A DNA stretch of 16,165 nt. Origin: Candidatus Zixiibacteriota bacterium. Lineage in GTDB: Bacteria; Zixibacteria; MSB-5A5; DSPP01. The notes beneath the pieces were generated by a model. The model was given only the letters and a program-made list of their open reading frames with translations, had not been told where the DNA came from and ran no database searches. The position numbers and the translations under genes were made by a program. The DNA is taken from the NCBI GenBank assembly GCA_022614805.1, contig JAKEHY010000036.1:1-16165 (forward strand). Reading direction: 5' to 3'. This document shows, piece after piece, positions 9,101-14,284 of the stretch (its first letter is position 1; each line of letters starts with the position of its first letter).

Positions 9101-9301
9101 CAAGGGCTCGGTGATTTGCGTCTCGATGACGTCGGCGTTGGCGCCGGTGTAGTTGGTGTTTACGTTGATGATGGCCGGGTCGACGTTCGGATACTCCCGC
9201 ACCCCCAGCCGGAAAAAGCCGATGATGCCGAAAAGCAGGATGGTCAAAGAAAAAACGGAAGCCATTACCGGACGGCGGATGGAAACGGCCGATAGACTCA
9301 T
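6188..9301 (-). CDS. RND efflux pump, inner-membrane subunit (AcrB/HAE1-like)
   Basis: A full-length 1037-residue proton-driven exporter with the usual duplicated plan: TM1 at about 11-30, large periplasmic loops (about 31-330 and 545-850) and the TM2-6 and TM8-12 bundles. Proton-relay residues are present: D400/D401 in TM4 (LVVDDAIV), K919 in TM10 (LVTKNGILIVEF) and R951 (RFRPILMTS), matching AcrB D407/D408, K940 and R971. It exports hydrophobic or amphiphilic compounds with an adaptor and an outer-membrane channel; specificity cannot be read. The ATG starts one base after the adaptor stop, implying coupled translation. The adaptor is encoded upstream; no channel gene is in view. The short C-terminal tail is Pro/Ala-rich. 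Confidence 0.96.
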   Translation of the reverse strand: MSLSAVSIRRPVMASVFSLTILLFGIIGFFRLGVREYPNVDPAIINVNTNYTGANADVIETQITEPLEEAISSVAGIRTLSSTSREGRSSITAEFDLEVDLETAANDIRDKVAGAVRNLPPDADPPVVAKADADANPIIVWNVSSDRRNLLELSAFASTIFKERLQTVPGVSEVRIFGEKRYAIRLWVDPQKLAAHRLSPLDVRNALARENVELPSGRIEGSRVELAVRTLGLLSDPEEFNNLILWEEGGKVIRFRDVGYAVLGTENERSASKGMRGPRVAVAVVPQPGSNHISISNEAYRRVEQIKKELPPDLEVGVVFDTTRYIRSSIAEVVETIFIAFLLVLLIIYLFLRDWRTTIIPIAAIPVSLVGAFFIMYAAGFSINVLTLLGLVLAIGLVVDDAIVMLENIFTKIEAGREPVEAGLSGSREVFFAIISTTVALVAVFMPIIFLEGLTGRLFKEFGIVLGGAVVISAFVALTLTPMLATKILRHRQHSRFYKRTEPFFQRLSAGYRRSLDRFMQRRWLGFACLGGAAALVVLFGAVLPRELAPMEDRSRLRVSATAPEGTSFEEMDAYLDRLIATSKTVVPEMEELVSVTGGGGGVNSGFMFITLKTPDRRERSQKEIHGALSAAARQLTDARTVVSQEQTISVGGGGARFGLPVQYVLQAPNLEKLKAVLPRFVEEARDHSVFDAVDFDLKFNKPELVVEIDRTRAQALGVSVLDVAQTLQLALSGQRYGNFIRDGKQYQIIGQLDRPNRDEPADLKSLFVRNRRGELVQLDNLVTVSEQANPPQRYRFNRYISATVSAGLSPGYTLGQGIAAMDEIADKLLDESFSTSLSGAARDFAESSSSLVFVFILALLLTYLVLAGQFESFRDPFIIMFTVPLALAGALLTLWYFGQSLNIFSQIGLVMLIGLVTKNGILIVEFANQRKAAGLPMLEAVKDAAASRFRPILMTSLSTILGTLPIALALGAGSESRMSMGIGVIGGLLFSTGLTLYVIPAVYSYFSTERKPAGTPAPAFEPTVETVSIGGGVRKT

Positions 9302-9302
9302 T

Positions 9303-10370
9303 TCAGTTCGCCGCCTCGCCGCTCAAACGGACGGCGGCTCCGGGACGAAGCTGCAAAAGTCCGGTGGTGATGACCGTGTCCCCCGGGGAAAGCCCGGAAG
9401 AGATTTCGACCTTTTCGGAGGTGCGCAGCCCCACCGCTACGTCGCGGGATACCGCTTTTCCCCCTTGATACAAAAAAACTTTGTGCCCTTTAATGTCCGG
9501 TATTACCGCTCCGGCCGGAAGCAAAAGCGCCCTTTCCTGCCGCAGGGCCAGTTCCACGTTGGCGAATCCCCCCGGCACCAGGGCCCGGTTCAAATTGGAT
9601 GCCACCGCCCGCACTGGCAAAGTCCGGGTGGCCGGGTCCACCTTCGGCTCCACGGCAAAAACCGTTCCGCTAAATTTCCGCTCCGAGCCGGCCACCGTAA
9701 AAACGATTTTATCCCCCGGCCGAACCTGCCGGGCGTATTTTTCCGGTATCGAAAAATCGATTTTCAAGGAGCCCAAATCCTGCAGGGTCGCCAGCCGGTC
9801 GTCCGCCGTTACAAAACTCCCTTCGGAGGCATAGCGCAGCCCGATGGTGCCGTCGAACGGCGCTTTGATTTCGGTCTTTTCCACCTGCACCCGGATAAGC
9901 TGTTCTTCCGCTTTCAGGGTGTTCAATTCGGTCAGGATGCGGTCATATTCCTCCCGGCTTACTCCTCCTTTTTCTAAAAGAGTTTTCTGCCGACCCTCCA
10001 ACTGCTCCGCCAGCTTCCGGCGCTGCTCCGCCCGGGCCAGCTGGGCGGAAAGCTCGGCATCGTCGATTTTGACCAGCACCTGCCCGTTTTTGACGGCGCT
10101 TCCCTCGCGAAAATGTATTTTTCTGATTTTGCCGGAGCGCTCGCTGCGAATCTCAACTTCTTCGTTGGCCGAAAGATTTCCAATCGCCCGGACGGTTTCC
10201 TCAAGCCGTTGGGGGGAAACGACTACCGTCCGGACAGAAAGCTCTCCGCCGGCCCCTCCGGCCGGGTTCCGGGCCGGCGATTTTTGTAGCGAAAGCACCT
10301 TGGAAATGCCCAGAGCCAAAAGAAGCAAAACCGCTCCCCCCCATAGCCACCTTTTTCGTTTATTTTCCAA
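9303..10370 (-). CDS. RND efflux periplasmic adaptor subunit (AcrA/MexA family)
   Basis: A 355-residue membrane-fusion protein. It has an N-terminal anchor helix (about 7-27, no lipobox cysteine), a first lipoyl half (RSERSGKIRKIHFREGSAVKNG), an alpha-hairpin of ~45 residues (AQLARAEQRRKLAEQLEG to ELNTLKAEEQLIRV), a second lipoyl half (IKAPFDGTIGLR), a beta-barrel and a membrane-proximal domain. The hairpin is short, as in adaptors of several HAE1-type pumps. Translation starts at TTG: an AGGAGAG Shine-Dalgarno sits about six bases upstream, and no better ATG exists nearby. It bridges the RND pump to an outer-membrane channel and is the first gene of the adaptor-pump-phosphoesterase operon. 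Confidence 0.9.
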   Translation of the reverse strand: MENKRKRWLWGGAVLLLLALGISKVLSLQKSPARNPAGGAGGELSVRTVVVSPQRLEETVRAIGNLSANEEVEIRSERSGKIRKIHFREGSAVKNGQVLVKIDDAELSAQLARAEQRRKLAEQLEGRQKTLLEKGGVSREEYDRILTELNTLKAEEQLIRVQVEKTEIKAPFDGTIGLRYASEGSFVTADDRLATLQDLGSLKIDFSIPEKYARQVRPGDKIVFTVAGSERKFSGTVFAVEPKVDPATRTLPVRAVASNLNRALVPGGFANVELALRQERALLLPAGAVIPDIKGHKVFLYQGGKAVSRDVAVGLRTSEKVEISSGLSPGDTVITTGLLQLRPGAAVRLSGEAAN

Positions 10371-10571
10371 TTTTCTCTCCTACCTGTATGTCGGAAAAAT
10401 ACCGGCCTTCTTTCGGTCTGGCGTCTGGCCCGATATTCATTCTACACCCGCCGGCCGTTTTTGCTCCGAAAGGTGCCCGACAAGAAAAACGTTCTCCGGG
10501 GCGGAAAGGTTTCCCCTTCCTCTCCTCGGTCGTGGCATTTACTCTTATAGGAAAACCCCGGGTTTGAGCTG
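10371..10571. other. Gap before RND operon, no clear signal
   Basis: This 201-base stretch separates the lipoprotein gene from the RND adaptor. I see no convincing paired -35/-10 for the adaptor, no riboswitch core I can name and no U-tailed hairpin. There is a small inverted repeat AAACCC-C-GGGTTT at 10553-10565, and TATAAG on the minus strand near 10545 without a matching -35. The RND operon is either transcribed from a promoter I cannot recognise or read through from the exported-protein genes upstream. Confidence 0.4.
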
Positions 10572-11144
10572 TTAAGAGCGCAGCGGCCAGGCCCCGGCAG
10601 CCGCCTGCCCGACCAACCGGGCGGCCGTTTGGACATTGTCGCCGAACCGCCGCACCCGGTATTTCCACAAAAGCTTTTCGGTGGCCGCCTCCACCAATCG
10701 AAACTCCATCAAAAGCTCGATGCCTCGTCGCTGAAATTTTGAGGCCCCCACCTGGCGGCTGGTGGGGTTCGAACCCTCCGATTCGAACAGCCGGATGACT
10801 TTGGTAAAAAGGAGGGCCTCTGCGGAAAATAGAACTCCCAAGCTCTCGGCCGGCATCCCGAAAATCGAAGAATCAGTCGCTCCCAAAAAACGGGCCCGCA
10901 CCCTTTCCGGGAAAACGAAGGAATGGGAAGAATCGCTCTGGCTTATTGCCCTGGCCACCCCTTCCTCCCACGTCATCCTTTGTTGTTCAACAAGGCGGTC
11001 TTCTGCGGAAATGGAAAACGGCAAGACCGCGATGGTTTTTATCTTCGGTTTGTAGTCCCTTTCGAAACCGGCAATCAAAAAAGGGGGGCCGCCGCACCCC
11101 CACAGAAAAAACGCACCGAACAACCCCAATCGGAAGCGTCTCAT
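10572..11144 (-). CDS. Putative outer-membrane lipoprotein, unknown function
   Basis: A 190-residue protein with an N-terminal signal MRRFRLGLFGAFFLWGC, where L14-W15-G16-C17 forms a lipobox, so it is probably lipidated on C17. After the signal, KIKTIAVLPFSI followed by helices and RVRARFL resembles the start of small ABC-fold lipoproteins such as the GNA1162/DUF799 or CsgG/TolB-N-like groups; I do not claim a family. The middle (GVLFSAEALLFTKVIRLF) and end (IELLMEFRLVEAATEKLLWKYRVRR) have the beta-strand rhythm of those folds. I chose the ATG at 11144 over in-frame upstream ATGs because it starts the signal peptide and overlaps the TAA of the preceding gene by one base (TAATG). Confidence 0.75.
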   Translation of the reverse strand: MRRFRLGLFGAFFLWGCGGPPFLIAGFERDYKPKIKTIAVLPFSISAEDRLVEQQRMTWEEGVARAISQSDSSHSFVFPERVRARFLGATDSSIFGMPAESLGVLFSAEALLFTKVIRLFESEGSNPTSRQVGASKFQRRGIELLMEFRLVEAATEKLLWKYRVRRFGDNVQTAARLVGQAAAGAWPLRS

Positions 11145-11962
11145 TACTTCTTGGTCTCTTTTTTCTCCTCCTTGGAAGCCTTCCCCACTTTGGTCAAAAC
11201 GATGTTTTGCTGAAAGGTCACCTCCGCCGACATTTCGGGCGGCAGGTTGGGGGAACTCATAACAAAACGGGTGGTGACCTCCTGCTTCACCAACCCCACC
11301 CCCGGCGCATACCAGGAGGTGGAGGCAAACTCCCCGCCGGTGACGTTCATCGACAGCTTTTGCGCACCTTGAAGGCTGCCGCTGATGCTGGCGGAACGGC
11401 CTTTTACTTTCAAACAATTCTTGTAGCTCCCCGCCGGCACCTCCACGTCCTCGACTCCCGCCACCTGGGCGGATAAATCCACCAGTATCCCCTGCATCCT
11501 CATCGTTCCGACCTTCCAGGAGGCGCTCGAATCGGCCGGGAGTTTCAATATTTGCAGGGACGGCTCGTAGCGGGTGGAATCCGGCTTCTGGCGGCCGGTG
11601 TCGGCCGGCAGGTTGAAATTGGCCAGAAGAAAAACTCCTTGCGGCCGGGTCTGGTAATAGTTTTCGGTTTTGTAGGAGTATCCCGCTTCCTCAATCGGCC
11701 GGCCCGCTATCGAATCCCTCCGGGTCGTGCGCACCAGAACGGCCGGTTTGTCATATACCTTCGCCTGGCCAACCACCTCCTCCGTATTCCGCCCGTGATG
11801 GGTCACGCTCATCGCCGTCCCCCCTCCCACGCTGGTGTTCTGGTTGATGGTGGCCCAAAAAATCTTTTGGGTTCCGGGCTTCAGGGGAAAATATTCCGGC
11901 GTCTGTCCCCATCCGGTCGAGAAAGCGGCCAAACTTAACGCGGCGACAAAAAATTTGCGCAT
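11144..11962 (-). CDS. Sec-exported protein of unknown function (TapB/DUF3108-like)
   Basis: A 272-residue protein with a signal peptide (MRKFFVAALSLAAFSTGWG) and likely cleavage before Q20. The mature part looks all-beta. Its C-terminal half has VEDVEVPAGSYKNCLKVKG and TSWYAPGVGLVKQEVTTRF, a pattern seen in DUF3108/TapB-like periplasmic proteins in which a VPAGTF..C strand is followed by WYA.GVGLVK. Family membership is probable, not proven. It ends in a lysine/glutamate-rich tail. The ATG at 11962 has a GGAAAGGA Shine-Dalgarno about six bases upstream; in-frame ATGs farther upstream lack one and would bury the signal peptide. It is translationally coupled to the following lipoprotein gene, suggesting a shared envelope role. 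Confidence 0.78.
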   Translation of the reverse strand: MRKFFVAALSLAAFSTGWGQTPEYFPLKPGTQKIFWATINQNTSVGGGTAMSVTHHGRNTEEVVGQAKVYDKPAVLVRTTRRDSIAGRPIEEAGYSYKTENYYQTRPQGVFLLANFNLPADTGRQKPDSTRYEPSLQILKLPADSSASWKVGTMRMQGILVDLSAQVAGVEDVEVPAGSYKNCLKVKGRSASISGSLQGAQKLSMNVTGGEFASTSWYAPGVGLVKQEVTTRFVMSSPNLPPEMSAEVTFQQNIVLTKVGKASKEEKKETKK

Positions 11963-12025
11963 AGCGTATCCTTTCCTTTGGTTGAAGAATTCCATTTTCA
12001 TAAGATACCTTGCCGTCCGGCAACC

Positions 12026-12044
12026 GGCAACCCGGAAGGTTGCC
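12026..12044. repeat. Strong hairpin in the divergent intergenic region
   Basis: GGCAACC-CGGAA-GGTTGCC is a perfect seven-base stem with a five-base loop. Just left of it (12011-12022) TGCCG-TC-CGGCA can form a second small stem. Both lie 50-80 bases upstream of the exported-protein ATG, in what is probably its mRNA leader, and the larger overlaps the -35 proposed for the opposite strand. No U-tract follows on either strand. It could shape translation or bind a regulator. Confidence 0.5.
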
Positions 12045-12067
12045 CTTATATTTAAAAAACTTATATT
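12040..12067 (+). promoter_or_regulatory. Candidate promoter for the transposase-like gene and miaB
   Basis: TTGCCC (12040-12045), a 16-base spacer and TATATT (12062-12067) fit a sigma70-type promoter with a weak -35. It points at the gene starting at 12156 and would also serve miaB. The surrounding AT-rich stretch has TATAAG boxes on the minus strand, so promoters may be divergent here, but I found no matching -35 for them. Confidence 0.4.
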
Positions 12068-12155
12068 GGCTCCCTCTGGACAGTTGTGGGCTTTTGGTGC
12101 AAAAATTGGTTGGCCAAGCCGCAATTCGGTTTTGCCTTTTTAAAAAGGAGGGAGG

Positions 12156-12620
12156 ATGAACCGTTACTTCTGGCCGGATATGCCGGTGGCCCAAAAAGCT
12201 CCGGAGTTCAAAAAACCGGCCAAAAAAGCCCGGCCGTACCAGGCCCGGCGGATTTCAATGCTCACCAAAGACCGGCGCGTCGTTTTTGCTGGCGAAGATT
12301 GGAAGGCGTATGCGGAAAAATCCCTGCTTAGGGAGGCCGGCCGCTTCGGGGTGAAAATTCTGGTCTACGCCTTTCTGCCCGACCGGCTGGAGCTTCTGGC
12401 CGAAAACCCGCCCGATGTGCGCGTCTTTGACCGGATGCTGAAATTTTTTATGCAGGACACCGAAATCGAGTATAAATTAAAGGAGCGAAAACGGCTCTGG
12501 ATGGGCAACTATTTCACCAAGGGAATTACAGTGGACGATTCCCTCGAGGAAGCGATAGCCGAAATGCAAAAGCTTTCCGCCACCATCCTGGCCGGAGAAA
12601 GAGTAGAAGTTCAAACTTAA
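12156..12620 (+). CDS. Degenerate Y1/REP-associated transposase-like protein
   Basis: A 154-residue protein with the layout of IS200-like Y1 (RAYT) transposases: RRVVFAGEDWKAYAEKSLLREAGRFGVKILVYAFLPDRLELLAENP aligns by eye with the usual ..IF.DDEDR..FL..L..A...YG...AYVLMPNHVHLLLE.P, and RLWMGNYFTKGI with LWQ..Y.S..I. The catalytic HxH is replaced by R77 and E79 (LPDRLELL), and no tyrosine is seen in the expected C-terminal helix (EEAIAEMQKL), so single-strand DNA cleavage is unlikely. The frame is intact and the ATG has a very strong AGGAGG Shine-Dalgarno, arguing for expression and perhaps a domesticated DNA- or RNA-binding role. It precedes miaB by 63 bases and is probably co-transcribed. 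Confidence 0.6.
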   Translation: MNRYFWPDMPVAQKAPEFKKPAKKARPYQARRISMLTKDRRVVFAGEDWKAYAEKSLLREAGRFGVKILVYAFLPDRLELLAENPPDVRVFDRMLKFFMQDTEIEYKLKERKRLWMGNYFTKGITVDDSLEEAIAEMQKLSATILAGERVEVQT

Positions 12621-12628
12621 TTAGATTA

Positions 12629-12673
12629 CCCACCGGCTTTTTATCCCGAGAAACTCGAGGGACTGCCGGTGGG
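12629..12673. repeat. Palindromic element in the miaB leader
   Basis: CCCACCGGC (12629-12637) and GCCGGTGGG (12665-12673) are perfect nine-base inverted arms. Between them CCCGAG-AAA-CTC..GGG can form an inner stem. The right arm contains the G-rich stretch that would act as the miaB ribosome-binding site, so the folded leader could hide it. It starts eight bases after the stop of the transposase-like gene, a position where REP-type palindromes flank RAYT genes. There is no terminator-like U-tract after it. Confidence 0.65.
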
Positions 12674-12683
12674 GGAACAAAAA

Positions 12684-14246
12684 ATGAAAACCTTCTTCGT
12701 TGAAACCTACGGCTGCCAGATGAACCTGGCCGATTCCGAGACCGTTGGCGGCATTCTCTCCAACGCCGGCTACCGGAGAGCGGAAGCATTGGAACAGGCC
12801 GACGTTATCTTCGTAAACACCTGCGCCATCCGCGAGCGGGCCGAAGAGCGGGTTTTGGGCCGTCTTTCCGAGTTGGCTCGCCTCAAGCACCAAAAGCCGG
12901 ATTTGGTTTTGGGTGTTCTTGGCTGTATGGCCCAGCACATCAAGACCAAAATCACTTCCCGGATTCCGGCTGTGGATATCGTCGCCGGGCCGGACGGCTA
13001 CCGCGCTCTTCCCCGCTTGATTGCCGAGCGCAACGACGAGCCGTATCTGGAGGTTGAGCTTTCCAAAACCGAAACCTACGCCGACGTTCATCCCCTGCGT
13101 GAGTCCGGCATCCGCGCCTGGGTTTCGATTATGCGCGGCTGCGACAAGTTCTGCACTTTCTGCATTGTCCCCTATGTCCGCGGAAGGGAACGCTCCTTGC
13201 CGATGGCCGACATTCTGAACCAGTTGGAAAAATTGGCGGCGGAGGGGTACAAAGAAGTCGTTTTCCTCGGCCAAACCGTCAACGCTTACAAGGACCCTTC
13301 CACTCCAACCGCGGTGGCGCGGGTTGCCTGCCCGAGCCGAAGCTCGGATTCGGCCAGGGGTTTTGGACCCGCCAAAGGCGGAGCCGTAACCCGCGAAACT
13401 TCCAATGCAGCAATGAGCGGCTCTTCAAAACCTCTAACCCCAGAGGATGGCATCCCCAAACGCCGCAACGCCTTCGCCGCGCTTTTGAAAAAAGCGGCGG
13501 AGGTTGACGGCATCGAGCGGATTCGCTTCACTTCCCCCCACCCGGTCGATTTCGATTGGGAAACGATTGAAGCGCTGGCCGAAAACCCGAAAATCTGTCC
13601 GCAACTGCATTTGCCTTTGCAGTCCGCCTCCAATCCGGTGCTTTTGAAAATGAAACGCCGCTACACGCTTGAGTATTACGACCAGCTTCTCTCTGCTTTT
13701 CGCAAAGCCGTCCCCGATTTGGCCGTTTCCACCGACATCATCGTCGGCTTTCCGGGAGAAACCGAGGCCGATTTTCAGGCCACCTACGACTATCTTGCCC
13801 GAACCCGCTACGACAGCGCCTTTTTGTTCAAATATTCCCCACGTCCCGGAACCAAATCCTATGAATGGGGCGACCCGTTGACGGAGGAAGAAAAGCTCCG
13901 CCGCCTCCAGGCCGTGATTGACCTGCAGGAAAAAATCTCATTCGAGAAAAATCAAACTTGGATTGGCAAAACGGTGGAGGTTCTGGCCGAAGGCCCATCA
14001 AAGAAATCAAAGAGCCCCGGCAATGGTGTATCTCCTGTCCCCCCTACCAAGGGGGACGCCCGGCCCGACTTGTCGGGGCGGACAGGGGGCCAAAGTGGAA
14101 ATACCATCTGGTTCGGCAAATCCCCCCAATTCAAAACCGTCGTCTTCAAACCATCCGGGAAAATAAATCCCGGCGACAAAATCTCCATCCCCATCTCCCG
14201 AGCCACCAGCCATACGCTGTTTGGGGCAGATATGGGAGAAAAATAG
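12684..14246 (+). CDS. miaB: tRNA-2-methylthio-N6-dimethylallyladenosine synthase
   Basis: Radical-SAM methylthiotransferase converting i6A37 to ms2i6A37 in tRNAs reading UNN codons. The N-terminal cluster cysteines are C11 (ETYGCQMN), C47 (VNTCAIRERAEERV) and C81 (LGCMAQ); the radical-SAM motif is RGCDKFCTFC (C153, C157, C160). FLGQTVNAY and IRFTSPHP are typical MiaB sequences; a C-terminal TRAM domain contains VEVLAEGPSKKSK and LSGRT. At 520 residues it exceeds the usual 440-475. Two in-frame insertions explain this: about 50 residues between NAY (~202) and FAALLKK (~264), and about 16 between SKKSK and LSGRT (~446-463), each built on a palindromic DNA element. All cluster ligands are intact, so the enzyme may work. 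Start: ATG after GGGGGA; an in-frame GTG at 12669 is the alternative. Confidence 0.93.
   Translation: MKTFFVETYGCQMNLADSETVGGILSNAGYRRAEALEQADVIFVNTCAIRERAEERVLGRLSELARLKHQKPDLVLGVLGCMAQHIKTKITSRIPAVDIVAGPDGYRALPRLIAERNDEPYLEVELSKTETYADVHPLRESGIRAWVSIMRGCDKFCTFCIVPYVRGRERSLPMADILNQLEKLAAEGYKEVVFLGQTVNAYKDPSTPTAVARVACPSRSSDSARGFGPAKGGAVTRETSNAAMSGSSKPLTPEDGIPKRRNAFAALLKKAAEVDGIERIRFTSPHPVDFDWETIEALAENPKICPQLHLPLQSASNPVLLKMKRRYTLEYYDQLLSAFRKAVPDLAVSTDIIVGFPGETEADFQATYDYLARTRYDSAFLFKYSPRPGTKSYEWGDPLTEEEKLRRLQAVIDLQEKISFEKNQTWIGKTVEVLAEGPSKKSKSPGNGVSPVPPTKGDARPDLSGRTGGQSGNTIWFGKSPQFKTVVFKPSGKINPGDKISIPISRATSHTLFGADMGEK
13318..13395. repeat. 78-base palindromic element inserted in frame in miaB
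   Basis: Perfect terminal arms CGCGGGTT (13318-13325) and AACCCGCG (13388-13395) enclose two internal hairpins: CCGAGC-CGAA-GCTCGG (13332-13347) and CCGCC-AAA-GGCGG (13369-13381). The whole could fold like a cloverleaf. It is 78 bases long, a multiple of three, and encodes miaB residues about 212-238, inside a loop that is much shorter in ordinary MiaB. A further overlapping inverted pair (AGGGGTTTTG at 13356-13365, CAAAACCTCT at 13426-13435) and a small hairpin (13431-13446) suggest the insert is composite, about 150 bases in total. Confidence 0.7.
14034..14086. repeat. Palindromic repeat, copy 1, inside the miaB TRAM domain
   Basis: Terminal arms CCTGTCC (14034-14040) and GGACAGG (14080-14086) enclose a GTCCCCC/GGGGGAC hairpin (14037-14057) and a CCCGAC-TT-GTCGGG hairpin (14064-14077). 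Its left half matches the element at 15812: both read CCTGTCCCCC, then TACCAA, then GGGG(G)ACGC. The copy is read in frame as residues ~451-468, and its right half encodes the conserved LSGRT of MiaB. Confidence 0.75.
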
Positions 14247-14284
14247 AAACATGAAATTTGAATTACGAAGCCTCCCTTGAAAGA

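Noticed and set aside
7784-9295. Long open frame (503 codons) on the plus strand
   Set aside because: It lies wholly antisense to the RND pump gene, is full of His, Gly, Arg, Pro and Asp runs typical of a GC-rich shadow frame, and has no family motif.
10371-10571. Possible riboswitch or structured RNA ahead of the RND operon
   Set aside because: G-rich stretches are present, but I could match no conserved riboswitch core and saw no convincing terminator or anti-terminator pairing.
11145-11417. Upstream extension of the lipoprotein frame
   Set aside because: The extra 91 codons overlap the exported-protein gene, look like shadow sequence and would bury the lipobox signal; the ATG at 11144 is coupled to the preceding stop.
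12621-13274. Open frame of 217 codons on the minus strand
   Set aside because: Antisense to miaB, whose radical-SAM and cluster motifs are unmistakable on the plus strand.
13318-14086. miaB as a frameshifted pseudogene or assembly error
   Set aside because: Both palindromic insertions keep the reading frame, all six cluster cysteines and the downstream TRAM sequence are intact, and one repeat recurs elsewhere in the window.
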